Of a stretch of 64,000 nt of DNA, positions 47,087-55,358 are shown piece by piece. The DNA lies in contig NZ_JADOVG010000008.1 in NCBI RefSeq assembly GCF_015752205.1, positions 124,001 to 188,000 of the forward strand, in the 5' to 3' direction. A program made the translations under genes and the position numbers. The first letter of the stretch is position 1. Every line of letters starts with the position of its first letter. The notes below the pieces were generated by a model. That model was not told where the DNA came from. It made no database searches and saw nothing but the letters and a program-made list of their open reading frames with translations. Origin of the DNA: Polaromonas sp. CG_9.7 (GTDB taxonomy: Bacteria > Pseudomonadota > Gammaproteobacteria > Burkholderiales > Burkholderiaceae_C).

Positions 47087-47121
47087 CCTGAAACGAGGCG
47101 TTTTTTACGCCTGCGTTCAGG
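47087..47121 (-). terminator. Long hairpin at the ptsI 3' end (possible terminator)
   Basis: Stem arms CCTGAA/TTCAGG and AGGCGT/ACGCCT separated by a 3x3 internal loop, with a T5 loop on the plus strand. It overlaps the ptsI stop (47117-47119). The U-run is weak on either strand, so termination is not assured. Confidence 0.5.
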
Positions 47122-48901
47122 ATGCCTGAAGCATCAGCGAAGGGTCTTCACTGTTCAGCACTTCTTGCGCCCACGGCTTGAGTTTTGAGGCATCTGCCCG
47201 CAGGATTTGCTGCTTCACGGCCAGAATCTGCGAGGGATGCATTGAAAAGCTCCGCAGCCCCAAACCCAGCAGCAGCTTGGTCATGTGCACGTCCCCAGCC
47301 ATTTCGCCGCACACGCTGACGCCTTTCCCCCGCGCAGTGCATTCGGCAATCGTGTCGGCCACCAGCCGCAGCACTGCCGGATGGCAAGGGTTGTACAGGT
47401 GCGCCACAGATTCATCGGAGCGGTCAATGGCCAGCGTGTACTGCGTCAGGTCGTTGGTGCCGATCGACAGGAAGTCAAAATACTTGAGAAACATCGGTAC
47501 CGTCAGCGCTGCTGCCGGAATCTCGATCATTGCGCCCAGCCGCACCGGCCCGTAGACGAAGCCCCGGACGTCGAGCTGCGCGCGCGCCTGGTTGATCAGG
47601 TCGATCGTCTGGCGGATTTCGCTGGCATGGGCCAGCATGGGCACCAGCAGGTTGACCTGTCCGTGCGCGGCAGCGCGCAGAATGGCGCGCAGCTGCGTCA
47701 GGAACATCGGCGGGTCGGCCAGGCTCCAGCGGATGGCGCGCAGCCCGAGCGCCGGGTTCAGGTGGTCCTCTTGCGCCTTGGTGGTGGGCCGGTCCAGCGG
47801 CTTGTCAGAGCCGATGTCGACGGTGCGGATGGTCACCGGCATGCCCTGCATGCCTTCGATGGCCCTGCGGTACGCAAAATACTGCTCGTTCTCGTCGGGC
47901 AGCTTGCCATTGCGGCCCATGAACAAAAATTCGCTGCGAAACAGCCCCACGCCCACCGCGCCGGCCTCGACCGCACCCAGCGTGTCGTCTGGCATTTCAA
48001 TGTTGGCCAGCAGCTCGATGCGCTGGCCGTCCATCGTGAGCGCCGGGGTGTGGCGCAGGCGGTTCAGCCGCTGGCGCTCGAGTTCGCCCTGGCGCTGCCT
48101 GAAGCCGTATTCAGCCAGGATGATGGGCGAAGGATCAACGATCAGCACGCCGGCATCGCCGTCGATGATCACCCAGTCGTCCTGCTTGATCAGCTGGCTG
48201 GCGCTGCGTGCGCCGACCACCGCCGGAATGTCCATGCTGCGCGCGACGATGGCGGTGTGCGAGGTGCGCCCGCCCACGTCGGTGGCAAAGCCGGCGAACA
48301 GGCTCTGCTTGAACTGCAGCATGTCGGCCGGCGAAATGTCATGCGCCACCAGCACCAGCGGCACGTCCAGCGTGTCGTCGAGCAGCAGGTCCTGCTGCGC
48401 GTCCCGGCGACGGCTGCCGGCCCGCGCGGCACATTGCCGGGCGGCCTGCAGCGGTGAGGCCGAGCCTTTCATGTGGCACAGGATGCGCTCGACAACCTGC
48501 TCCAGGTCGGCCTTGCGCTCGCGCAGGTAGGCGTCTTCCATCTCGTCGAACTGGCGTGCAATGATTTCGTACTGCGTCGTCAGCGCCCATTCGGCGTTGT
48601 AATGGCGATCGGTGATCCAGTGCTTCACACCGCTGATCAGCAATTCGTCCTGCAGCAGCATCAGGTGCACATCGAGCAGCGCGGCGATTTCATGCGGCGC
48701 GTCCTTGGGCAGGTCATGCTGCAAACGCATGATTTCTTCCATCACCGCATTGCGCGACAGTTTGGCCCGCGCAATTTCGTCATCGGTGGTGGCCGGGTCG
48801 ATGAAGTAATGGCTGACATCGGCCCGGCTCGACGCCACCAGCACTGCACGGCCAATCGCCACACCGCGCGACACCGCCAGACCGTGGACGGAAAAAGTCA
48901 T
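47117..48901 (-). CDS. ptsI: PTS enzyme I (phosphoenolpyruvate-protein phosphotransferase)
   Basis: 594-residue EI, the first step of phosphotransfer. The active histidine lies in GGRTSHTAIVARS; the PEP-binding ERILFMGRN-like region reads LFRSEFLFMGR, and GEMAGDV and LSIGTNDLTQY complete the site. A 20-residue Arg/Ala-rich segment (CAARAGSRRRDAQ) precedes the conserved LLLDDTLD. It follows HPr after a repeat-filled 293-bp spacer. No sugar permease (EIIBC) is nearby, so the set is likely regulatory. Confidence 0.96.
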   Translation of the reverse strand: MTFSVHGLAVSRGVAIGRAVLVASSRADVSHYFIDPATTDDEIARAKLSRNAVMEEIMRLQHDLPKDAPHEIAALLDVHLMLLQDELLISGVKHWITDRHYNAEWALTTQYEIIARQFDEMEDAYLRERKADLEQVVERILCHMKGSASPLQAARQCAARAGSRRRDAQQDLLLDDTLDVPLVLVAHDISPADMLQFKQSLFAGFATDVGGRTSHTAIVARSMDIPAVVGARSASQLIKQDDWVIIDGDAGVLIVDPSPIILAEYGFRQRQGELERQRLNRLRHTPALTMDGQRIELLANIEMPDDTLGAVEAGAVGVGLFRSEFLFMGRNGKLPDENEQYFAYRRAIEGMQGMPVTIRTVDIGSDKPLDRPTTKAQEDHLNPALGLRAIRWSLADPPMFLTQLRAILRAAAHGQVNLLVPMLAHASEIRQTIDLINQARAQLDVRGFVYGPVRLGAMIEIPAAALTVPMFLKYFDFLSIGTNDLTQYTLAIDRSDESVAHLYNPCHPAVLRLVADTIAECTARGKGVSVCGEMAGDVHMTKLLLGLGLRSFSMHPSQILAVKQQILRADASKLKPWAQEVLNSEDPSLMLQAS

Positions 48902-49018
48902 GTGCGGCTCCTGATGAAGTGGCTAAAACTGCAAAAGCGCCAGTTGCAAACCAGCCCCCTTCCCAACCTTCCCCAAGCCGAGCAAGAAACAATACCGGAC
49001 GGATTGCGCCTTATGCAA

Positions 49019-49193
49019 GCAGGGGCCGCGGAACCGGCTCCGCCGGGCCGCAGGGGCAGCGACCCCCTCGGGGGGCAGGGAGCTACACGCAGTGAGCGAC
49101 CGTGGGGGCAACGCTCACGGCTTTGCCGGGCCGCAGGCGCAGCGGCCCCCTCGGGGGGCAGGGAGCTACACGCAGTGAGCGACCGTGGGGGCA
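49019..49193. repeat. GC-rich dispersed repeat, tandem pair between ptsH and ptsI
   Basis: Two copies in the same orientation: about 49019-49110 (GGGGCCGCGGAACCGGC through CCGTGGGGGC) and 49119-49193 (shorter at its left end, GCTTTGCCGGGCCGC through CCGTGGGGGC). They are nearly identical over GGGGGGCAGGGAGCTACACG and the following CAGTGAGCGACC. Orientation is the same as the YheT-type copy. They fill most of the ptsH-ptsI spacer, which would otherwise be about 110 bp. Confidence 0.95.
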
Positions 49194-49194
49194 T

Positions 49195-49464
49195 TTACTC
49201 GCCTTCGCCGAACTTGTCCGCCACCAGCGCCAGCAAGGCCTCCATGGCGGCCTGCTCGTCCGCGCCATCGGTTTCAATATCGACACTGCTGCCAATGCCG
49301 GCGGCCAGCATCATCACGCCCATGATGCTCTTGGCATTGACGCGGCGCTCGCCCTTGCTCATCCAGACCTCGCTGCGAAAACTGCCGGCAAGCTTGGTGA
49401 ATTTGGCGGACGCTCTGGCATGCAGGCCCAGCTTATTGCTGATGGTCGTGCGGGTCTTGATCAT
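49195..49464 (-). CDS. ptsH: Phosphocarrier protein HPr
   Basis: 89 residues. H15 in GLHARA accepts phosphate from EI; S46 in NAKSIMGV is the HPr kinase site of Gram-positives and many betaproteobacteria, and the surrounding AKSIMGVMML suggests S46 regulation is possible. Transfers phosphate to EIIA and, in this set, probably to regulatory targets. It overlaps the EIIA gene by 32 bp. Confidence 0.97.
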   Translation of the reverse strand: MIKTRTTISNKLGLHARASAKFTKLAGSFRSEVWMSKGERRVNAKSIMGVMMLAAGIGSSVDIETDGADEQAAMEALLALVADKFGEGE

Positions 49465-49876
49465 GGTTTCGTAGTGTTTGGTTTTGAGGCGCGGTCACGG
49501 CCACCTGCATCACGCCCTGGCTGGCGCCGGCCAGCGCGCGCGCCACCAGCATGTCAAGCCCTTCGTCGCGATAGCACATGGCGCGCAGCAGCATGGGCAG
49601 GTTCATGCCGGTCACCAGCTTGGTGTTGACGCCATCGACCAGCTTTTGGGCGACATTGCAGGGTGTTGCACCAAAAACATCGGTCAGCACCAGCGCCTGC
49701 GGCTGGCCGAGCTGTTTGAGCGCGAGTTTTGCCTGCGCCAGCGTAGCTTCGGGCGTTGTCTCGGGCTGCACGTCGAAAGCTGCCACGCCGGCGTCATGGT
49801 CTGGAAAAACATGGCGTACGCATTCGAGGAAGGCAGAGGCCAGCGGTGCATGGGCGATGATGAAAATGCCGTTCAT
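49433..49876 (-). CDS. PTS EIIA, mannose/fructose type
   Basis: EIIA-Man-type domain (147 residues) without EIIB or EIIC. H9 in IIAHAPLASA is the phosphorylation site; the GTPCNVAQKLVDG and TGMNLPMLLRAM motifs are conserved. It phosphorylates no obvious permease here and probably has a regulatory role, as in related betaproteobacteria. The start at 49876 is chosen; overlap with ptsH implies coupling. It is preceded by an MFS gene on the same strand. Confidence 0.9.
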   Translation of the reverse strand: MNGIFIIAHAPLASAFLECVRHVFPDHDAGVAAFDVQPETTPEATLAQAKLALKQLGQPQALVLTDVFGATPCNVAQKLVDGVNTKLVTGMNLPMLLRAMCYRDEGLDMLVARALAGASQGVMQVAVTAPQNQTLRNHDQDPHDHQQ

Positions 49877-49881
49877 TGCGC

Positions 49882-51144
49882 TCAATTATCAGCGTTCACA
49901 CTGACAAAGTAGGCATACGCCGCAATGCAGCAACACAAATAGACCAGCATGGCCACCTGAAAACTGGCGACCTGACCCAGCCCCAGGGTCGCAAAACCGT
50001 CAATCAGCAGCCCCAGCCCCCATTGGACGACAAACACGCCGGCAAAAATGACCAGATTGAAAGCTGACAGCGCGCGTCCGGCCAGACTGGCCCGAAACGA
50101 CATGCCGACAGCCGGCTGGGCCAGGCCCAGGACACTGGAAGTCATGCAAAACAGTGCCCAGCCCAGCCAGCCGGTGGCCGTGCCGGCGAAAATATTGAAC
50201 GCCAGCACCGCCAAACTGAGTGGAACCCCCCAGGCGATCAGGCGCGTGGCCGACCAGCCACGGCGGGCCAGGTGGGGGTTGACCATGCCCCAGCTCCAGA
50301 AGGTCACCAGCATGCTGGCATTGATGCAGAAAAGGCCGGTGGCCGATTGCAGCGGAGTGTTGCCGGCCACCCGCACCATCCACGGCCCGGCCCACAGCGT
50401 CTGGATGGCGACCATGCCGCCATAGTTGAAGAAAGCCAGCGGCGCCATCTTGTGAAAATAGCGGCTGCGCCAGATGGACGCATAACCGGCTTCGTCATGA
50501 ATGGCGCTTTCTGCATTCAACCCGGCAGGCGTCGGCAGCGCAGTCGCCCGCCAGCCCGGCACGACCCAGGCAATCGCCGCCATCGACAGCAAAATCAGCA
50601 CGGCCAGCAACCAGAACAGGGGGCGCCAGCCGGTCAATGGCATCAGCCACTGCACTGGCAGCGTCGAGGCCAGCATGCCAAGCGAGCCAGTCATGAGCAT
50701 CCATGAATTGGTGCGCAGCAGCGTGGCCGCGTCAAACCACCGACGGTAGCCGGTCAGCGCGGTCATGAGGCAGGCTCCCACACCCATGCCAACCAGCACG
50801 CGCGCGGTCAGCAGCCCGGCAAAACTGGTGGCCACTGAAAACGCCAGGCAGCCGACCACCGCCAGGCTCAAAAATCCCAGGATGACGTGCTTGGGCCCGT
50901 GCCGGTCCAGCCAGGTGCCCAGCGGCAGCTGGACAGCAGCAAAGCCCAGAAAAAACCCGCCCGCCAACAGCCCCAGGTCGCGCGCCTGCAGCGCGAACTC
51001 CTGCGTCAGCACCGGCGCCAGTGTGGCGATGATGGCGCGCAGCACCGCCGCGAAAAAGTAAGCCGCCGCAAACGCCAGAAAAACCACGGTGGCTGCCCGG
51101 GCGCCCAGCCGGTCTGGCGAGATGGCGATGTCTTTGGGCGTCAT
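49882..51144 (-). CDS. MFS transporter
   Basis: Twelve-helix transporter, 420 residues from ATG 51144. Helix 1 begins AATVVFLAFAAAYFFAAVLRA; the loop 2-3 MFS signature is GTWLDRHGPKHVILGF. Substrate family is unclear; it resembles uncharacterised MFS proteins with a 'GGYRRWFD' helix 5. It ends 5 bp before the EIIA start, so the MFS, EIIA, HPr and EI genes form one operon-like run. Confidence 0.88.
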   Translation of the reverse strand: MTPKDIAISPDRLGARAATVVFLAFAAAYFFAAVLRAIIATLAPVLTQEFALQARDLGLLAGGFFLGFAAVQLPLGTWLDRHGPKHVILGFLSLAVVGCLAFSVATSFAGLLTARVLVGMGVGACLMTALTGYRRWFDAATLLRTNSWMLMTGSLGMLASTLPVQWLMPLTGWRPLFWLLAVLILLSMAAIAWVVPGWRATALPTPAGLNAESAIHDEAGYASIWRSRYFHKMAPLAFFNYGGMVAIQTLWAGPWMVRVAGNTPLQSATGLFCINASMLVTFWSWGMVNPHLARRGWSATRLIAWGVPLSLAVLAFNIFAGTATGWLGWALFCMTSSVLGLAQPAVGMSFRASLAGRALSAFNLVIFAGVFVVQWGLGLLIDGFATLGLGQVASFQVAMLVYLCCCIAAYAYFVSVNADN

Positions 51145-51148
51145 GGCG

Positions 51149-51709
51149 TCATTCAAACTTCAGGCTGGAAAAAAATGTTTCGGCCACCTCGGGTGCAATG
51201 CGCGGCGCATATATCACCACCTGGAACAACTGCGAGCCCTGCGCAAAATACGCAGCCTGTCCGCTGACGGCGGTGCCATCGGCGCGCTGCCCCTGCGCCT
51301 GCAGGCGGGTAACGGGCGTGCCGGGCGATGCACCGGGAATTTTCAGGGGCAGCGGCTGGCGGCTGGCGGGTGCGGCCTTCATGTTGGCCAGCGTCAGGTC
51401 TTGCCACAGCGCCAGCACCGGCGCCGCCTGCAAGGGGTCGCCCACATCCGCGATAGCGACGGCAAAGGTGGCACCGTCCGCATCGCAGCCCAGCATCGAC
51501 AGTTGCGTCGGCCGCCCGCCCAGGGGAACAACCTTTTGCGCCTTGTCGGGTTTGCACGGCAGCAGCAGGCTCAGCCGCGTCCCTTCGGGCCGCACGTCGC
51601 GCCAGTTGAGTGCCGGGCTGCAGGCGGCAACCAGCGATAGCACCGATACCAACGCCAGCACGACGCCTGGAAAACGCGAAAAATGTGGAAAAGTCAGGAA
51701 TCTGGACAT
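51149..51709 (-). CDS. Predicted lipoprotein of unknown function
   Basis: 186 residues from ATG 51709. A signal peptide ends at a lipobox near LSLVAAC. The mature part has LNWRDVRPEGTRLSLLLPCKPDKAQK and two cysteines that could pair (LPCKP, LGCDAD), and a late strand AAYFAQGSQLFQVVIYAP. It lies upstream of the MFS gene and ends 5 bp after its start, so coupling is likely. I do not recognise a family. Confidence 0.75.
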   Translation of the reverse strand: MSRFLTFPHFSRFPGVVLALVSVLSLVAACSPALNWRDVRPEGTRLSLLLPCKPDKAQKVVPLGGRPTQLSMLGCDADGATFAVAIADVGDPLQAAPVLALWQDLTLANMKAAPASRQPLPLKIPGASPGTPVTRLQAQGQRADGTAVSGQAAYFAQGSQLFQVVIYAPRIAPEVAETFFSSLKFE

Positions 51710-51887
51710 GGAGGCGGTCAAAACGTGTGGAAGCTGGCCGAAAAAAGGGGCCAGTTCCACACTTTACCTTCAGCAGCGCCTTGCCACAGGCCAGCAGCAT
51801 TTGGGTAACACCGCAGGCACCGCAATGGTGCTGCGCCTGGCGCCCCGGCGCACCCCATCGGGCATGATGCTTGCATGATTTTTCGGC

Positions 51888-53099
51888 ATGTGCAAACAAG
51901 ACCCCAGACCGGACAAGCCCCTGGCGACCGGGCAGCCCGGCCTCGGGCAGGCGGCCCTGCGGGACATGCTGGCGCAATTGCTGGAATCCACCGGCGAAGG
52001 CATCTACGGCATTGATCTGGACGGGCGCTGCACCTTCATCAACCGCGCCGGCGCCGAGCTGCTGGGATATGCGCCGGCCGAACTGCTGGGCCGGAACATG
52101 CATGCAGTGGCGCACCACTCGCATGCGGACGGGGCGCATTATCCCGAGCAACAATGTCCAATCTTCAAGGCGTTTAGGGAAGGCCTGCCCTGCCGCATCG
52201 ACAGCGAGCTGTTCTGGCGCAAGAACGGCAGTGGACTTGCGGTCGAATACTCGTCTTATCCCGTGATTGAAAATGGTGCGGTTCAGGGTGCGGTGATCAC
52301 CTTTACCGATGTTTCGGCCCGCCGCCAGACCGAGGACGCCCTGCGCCAAGCGCATGCGGTGCTGGAACAGCGGGTGAGCGAGCGCACCCAGGCGCTGTCC
52401 GGGGCACTGCAGCAGCTGCGCGAACTCTCGGCCTATGCGCACGGCGTGCGCGAGCAGGAGCGCACCCGCATCGCGCGTGAAGTGCATGACGAACTCGGCA
52501 GCCTGCTGGTGGCGCTGAAGATGGATGTCGGCTGGCTGGACAAGCGCCTGGGCGAGCAGCCCGGGCGCAGCGCGGGCGAGGCGCAATCGATGCGTGAGCG
52601 CATGCGCGGCAAATGCCAGAACATGAGCCGCCTGATCGAATCGGCGGTGGACAACGTCGGCCGCATCATCACCGACCTGCGCCCCAGCATCCTGGACCAC
52701 CAGGGCCTGTGGGCGGCGCTGGACTGGCAGGCGCACGAATTCGTGCAGTCGGCCGAACTGGCCCTGGACTGGGAAATGGACGTGGCCGGTGCCGTGCCGC
52801 TGCCCGAACCGTCGGCCATTGCCATCTTTCGCATCTTTCAGGAAATGCTCAGCAACGTGGGCCGCCATGCACAGGCCAGCCGGGTGGCGATTGCCATCCG
52901 TGCCCGTGCGCAAGACATCAGCATCACGGTGCAGGACAACGGCCAGGGCGCCCACGCCGACGCCTTCGAGGCGGCCAATGCTTACGGCGTGATGGGCATG
53001 CGCGAGCGGGCGCGCCACCTGGGAGGCAGCCTTCAAATTTCAAGCCAGATCGGGCTTGGCAGCACGTTCCATCTTCGTATCCAGCTACTGAATAAATAG
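51888..53099 (+). CDS. NarX-type sensor histidine kinase with PAS domain
   Basis: 403 residues: a PAS domain (about 25-145; STGEGIYGIDLDGRCTFINRAG), a coiled linker, an HisKA_3 dimerisation domain with H200 in AREVHDELGSLL, and an HATPase domain (N-box FQEMLSNVGRHAQ, VQDNGQGAHADAF, GSTFHLRIQL). No membrane segment is evident, so the PAS probably senses an intracellular signal. The stop codon (TAG 53097-53099) lies inside a 17-bp palindrome, so the C-terminus QLLNK is repeat-derived. It pairs with the response regulator 15 bp downstream and likely controls the cyanate genes that follow. Confidence 0.93.
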   Translation: MCKQDPRPDKPLATGQPGLGQAALRDMLAQLLESTGEGIYGIDLDGRCTFINRAGAELLGYAPAELLGRNMHAVAHHSHADGAHYPEQQCPIFKAFREGLPCRIDSELFWRKNGSGLAVEYSSYPVIENGAVQGAVITFTDVSARRQTEDALRQAHAVLEQRVSERTQALSGALQQLRELSAYAHGVREQERTRIAREVHDELGSLLVALKMDVGWLDKRLGEQPGRSAGEAQSMRERMRGKCQNMSRLIESAVDNVGRIITDLRPSILDHQGLWAALDWQAHEFVQSAELALDWEMDVAGAVPLPEPSAIAIFRIFQEMLSNVGRHAQASRVAIAIRARAQDISITVQDNGQGAHADAFEAANAYGVMGMRERARHLGGSLQISSQIGLGSTFHLRIQLLNK

Positions 53100-53100
53100 C
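53084..53100. repeat. 17-bp palindrome, family GCTAY-N7-RTAGC (kinase C-terminus)
   Basis: GCTACTGAATAAATAGC. It encodes LLNK and the TAG stop of the sensor kinase gene. Arm mismatch at one base. Confidence 0.6.
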
Positions 53101-53114
53101 AGAAATTACCATCT

Positions 53115-53786
53115 ATGACGCCTATCCGCATCCTGATCGGCGACGACCATCGCATCGTGCGCGAAGGCCTCAAGCAGGTGCTGGCCGATGCGCCTGAAAT
53201 CGATGTCGTGGCCGAAGCTGACACCGGCCCCGACGTCCTGCAGCGCGCCCTGGCGCTGGGCGGCGACAAGGGACTTAGCGCCGTACTGCTCGACATCGCC
53301 CTTCCCGGCCGCGACGGGCTGGACGTGCTGCAGGCGCTGAAAAAAAACTGGCCCCGGCTGCCGGTGCTGATGCTCAGCACCTACCCGGAAAAGCAGTACG
53401 CAGTGCGCTGCATCAAGCTGGGCGCGGCCGGCTACCTGAACAAAAGCGCCCATTCCGACGACATGATCGCCGCCGTGCGCAAGGTGGCGGCCGGCGGCCT
53501 GTATGTGTCGGCCGTGGCCGCCGAAGCACTGGCCGGTGCCATGGGCAGCGGCACGAACAGGCCCGGCGGCGCCAGCGGCACCGAGTCGCTGTCGCACCGC
53601 GAGCATCAGGTGTTCCGGTTGCTGAGCACCGGCAGGTCCGTGGGCGAAATTGGTGCGCAACTGGGGCTGGCGTCCAACACCGTCAGCACCTACCGCCTGC
53701 GCATCCTTGAAAAGACCGGCACCAGGAACGATGTGGAACTGGCCCTGTACGCCGAGCGACATCGCCAGGCACCTTCGGGCGGCTGA
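53115..53786 (+). CDS. NarL/FixJ-type response regulator
   Basis: 223 residues: receiver domain with acidic pair D10 D11, phosphoacceptor D60 (LLDIALPG) and K110, then a LuxR-type HTH (LSHREHQVFRLLSTGRSVGEIGAQLGLASNTVSTYRLRI). It partners with the preceding kinase. No target site was found, but the adjacent transporter-cyanase run is the obvious regulon. Confidence 0.93.
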   Translation: MTPIRILIGDDHRIVREGLKQVLADAPEIDVVAEADTGPDVLQRALALGGDKGLSAVLLDIALPGRDGLDVLQALKKNWPRLPVLMLSTYPEKQYAVRCIKLGAAGYLNKSAHSDDMIAAVRKVAAGGLYVSAVAAEALAGAMGSGTNRPGGASGTESLSHREHQVFRLLSTGRSVGEIGAQLGLASNTVSTYRLRILEKTGTRNDVELALYAERHRQAPSGG

Positions 53787-53934
53787 CGGCTTCGTTCCCG
53801 AGGGCAGGGGTGTAGTGACTGCCCTACAAGACGTCGTGCAAGCCACCGCCAAATCAGGGCTCGGCCGCCCGAGGGCCTGCGGGTGGCCCGCACCTTGCAA
53901 GGCCAAGTGCATCTTCTTTTGAAAGGTGCGCGCC

Positions 53935-55350
53935 ATGTCTGACTACTTTTCCCCCTACGACGCCGACCAGCCGCTGATGCTCAAGTGCAGCTGCGGCAAG
54001 GACCACACCGTGGCCGATCACCATCAGGAGGTCAGTGCAGACGGCGCAGTGGCGGAGTTGCGCCGGCGCAGCCTGAGCAGCGAGTTCGAGGCGTATTCCA
54101 ACGCCTTCATCGAAGCCACGCTGGTCAAGGCGATTTTCCCGCAAGATGCAGTTCGCCGGCGCTTTTTGCGCGCCGTCGGCAAGGGCACGGCGATGGCCGC
54201 GATTTCCAGCCTGCTGCCGGTCGCCAGCATGCAGGCGATGGCGCAGGAGGCCGGCAAGAAACCCGGCTCGCTGGAAAAGACCAACCTGAAGATCGGCTTC
54301 ATTCCCATCACCTGCGCCACGCCGCTGATCATGGCGCACCCGCTGGGCTTTTACAAACAGCAGGGCCTGAATGTCGAGGTGACCAAGACGGCCGGCTGGG
54401 CATTGATCCGCGACAAGATGATCAACAAGGAATACGACGCCACGCATTTCCTCAGCCCGATGCCGCTGGCCATCTCGATGGGCCTGGGTTCAAACGCCAC
54501 ACCAATGAACGTTGCCACCATCCAGAACGTCAACGGCCAGGCCATCACGCTGGCCATGAAGCACAAGGACAACCGCGATCCGAAGAACTGGAAGGGCTTC
54601 AAGTTCGCCATTCCCTTCGAGTTCAGCATGCACAACTTTCTGCTGCGCTACTACCTGGCCGAAGCCGGGCTGAACCCCGACACCGATGTGCAGCTGCGTG
54701 TCGTGCCCCCCGCCGAAATGGTCGCCAACCTGCGCGCTGGCAACATCGACGGATTCCTCGGCCCGGATCCGTTCAACCAGCGGGCGGTGTACGAGGAAGC
54801 CGGTTTCATCCATCTGCTGACCAAAGACCTCTGGAACGGCCACCCCTGCTGCGCCTTTGGCACCAGCGCCGAGTTCATCCAGCAAAATCCCAACACCTTT
54901 GCTGCGCTCTACCGCTCGGTGCTGACGGCCGCCGCCATGGCCCGAGACCCGAAGAACCGCGAAATGATCGCCAAGGTGATTGCGCCCGCGCAGTACCTGA
55001 ACCAGCCCGAGGCGGTGATCAACCAGGTGCTGACCGGCAAGTTCGCCGACGGTCTGGGCAACATCAAGAATGTGCCGGACCGGGCCGACTTCGACCCGAT
55101 GCCGTGGCAGTCGATGGCGGTGTGGATGCTGACCCAGATGAAGCGCTGGGGCTACGTCAAGGGCGACATCAACTACAAGCAGATTGCCGAAAAAGTCTTT
55201 TTGCTCACCGATGCCAAGAAGTACATGAAGGAACTCGGCCAGAAGACGCCCGACGGCGCCTACCCCAAGTTCACCATCATGGGCAAGGAATTCGACGCGG
55301 CCAAGGCGGACCAGTACGTCAAGAGCTTTGCCATCAGCAAATCCGCCTGA
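53935..55350 (+). CDS. ABC transporter substrate-binding protein, cyanate/nitrate (NrtA/CmpA) type, with N-terminal extension
   Basis: 471 residues. Unlike most, it has about 70 residues before the export signal, with LKCSCGKDHT (C18, C20) and an acidic helix. A Tat-type signal then follows (RRRFLRA at 74-80, hydrophobic to about 100). The mature part (from about 105) is a NrtA/CmpA receptor: LKIGFIPITCATPLIMAHPLGFYK, FLGPDPFNQRAV and YLAEAGLNPDTDV. Cyanate is the likely ligand from the context of cyanase. GAAAGGTG precedes ATG 53935. It starts the transporter operon. Confidence 0.9.
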   Translation: MSDYFSPYDADQPLMLKCSCGKDHTVADHHQEVSADGAVAELRRRSLSSEFEAYSNAFIEATLVKAIFPQDAVRRRFLRAVGKGTAMAAISSLLPVASMQAMAQEAGKKPGSLEKTNLKIGFIPITCATPLIMAHPLGFYKQQGLNVEVTKTAGWALIRDKMINKEYDATHFLSPMPLAISMGLGSNATPMNVATIQNVNGQAITLAMKHKDNRDPKNWKGFKFAIPFEFSMHNFLLRYYLAEAGLNPDTDVQLRVVPPAEMVANLRAGNIDGFLGPDPFNQRAVYEEAGFIHLLTKDLWNGHPCCAFGTSAEFIQQNPNTFAALYRSVLTAAAMARDPKNREMIAKVIAPAQYLNQPEAVINQVLTGKFADGLGNIKNVPDRADFDPMPWQSMAVWMLTQMKRWGYVKGDINYKQIAEKVFLLTDAKKYMKELGQKTPDGAYPKFTIMGKEFDAAKADQYVKSFAISKSA

Positions 55351-55358
55351 GCACGGTC

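Noticed and set aside
51153-53036. 627-residue minus-strand open frame
   Set aside because: It covers the sensor kinase and lipoprotein genes in antisense or shifted reading, is His/Gln-rich and has no family motif.
53985-55358. A long open frame preceding and in frame with the permease gene (748 residues in total)
   Set aside because: Residues upstream of the permease start are a shifted reading of the substrate-binding protein gene and are Arg/Gln-rich. The permease starts at 55359.
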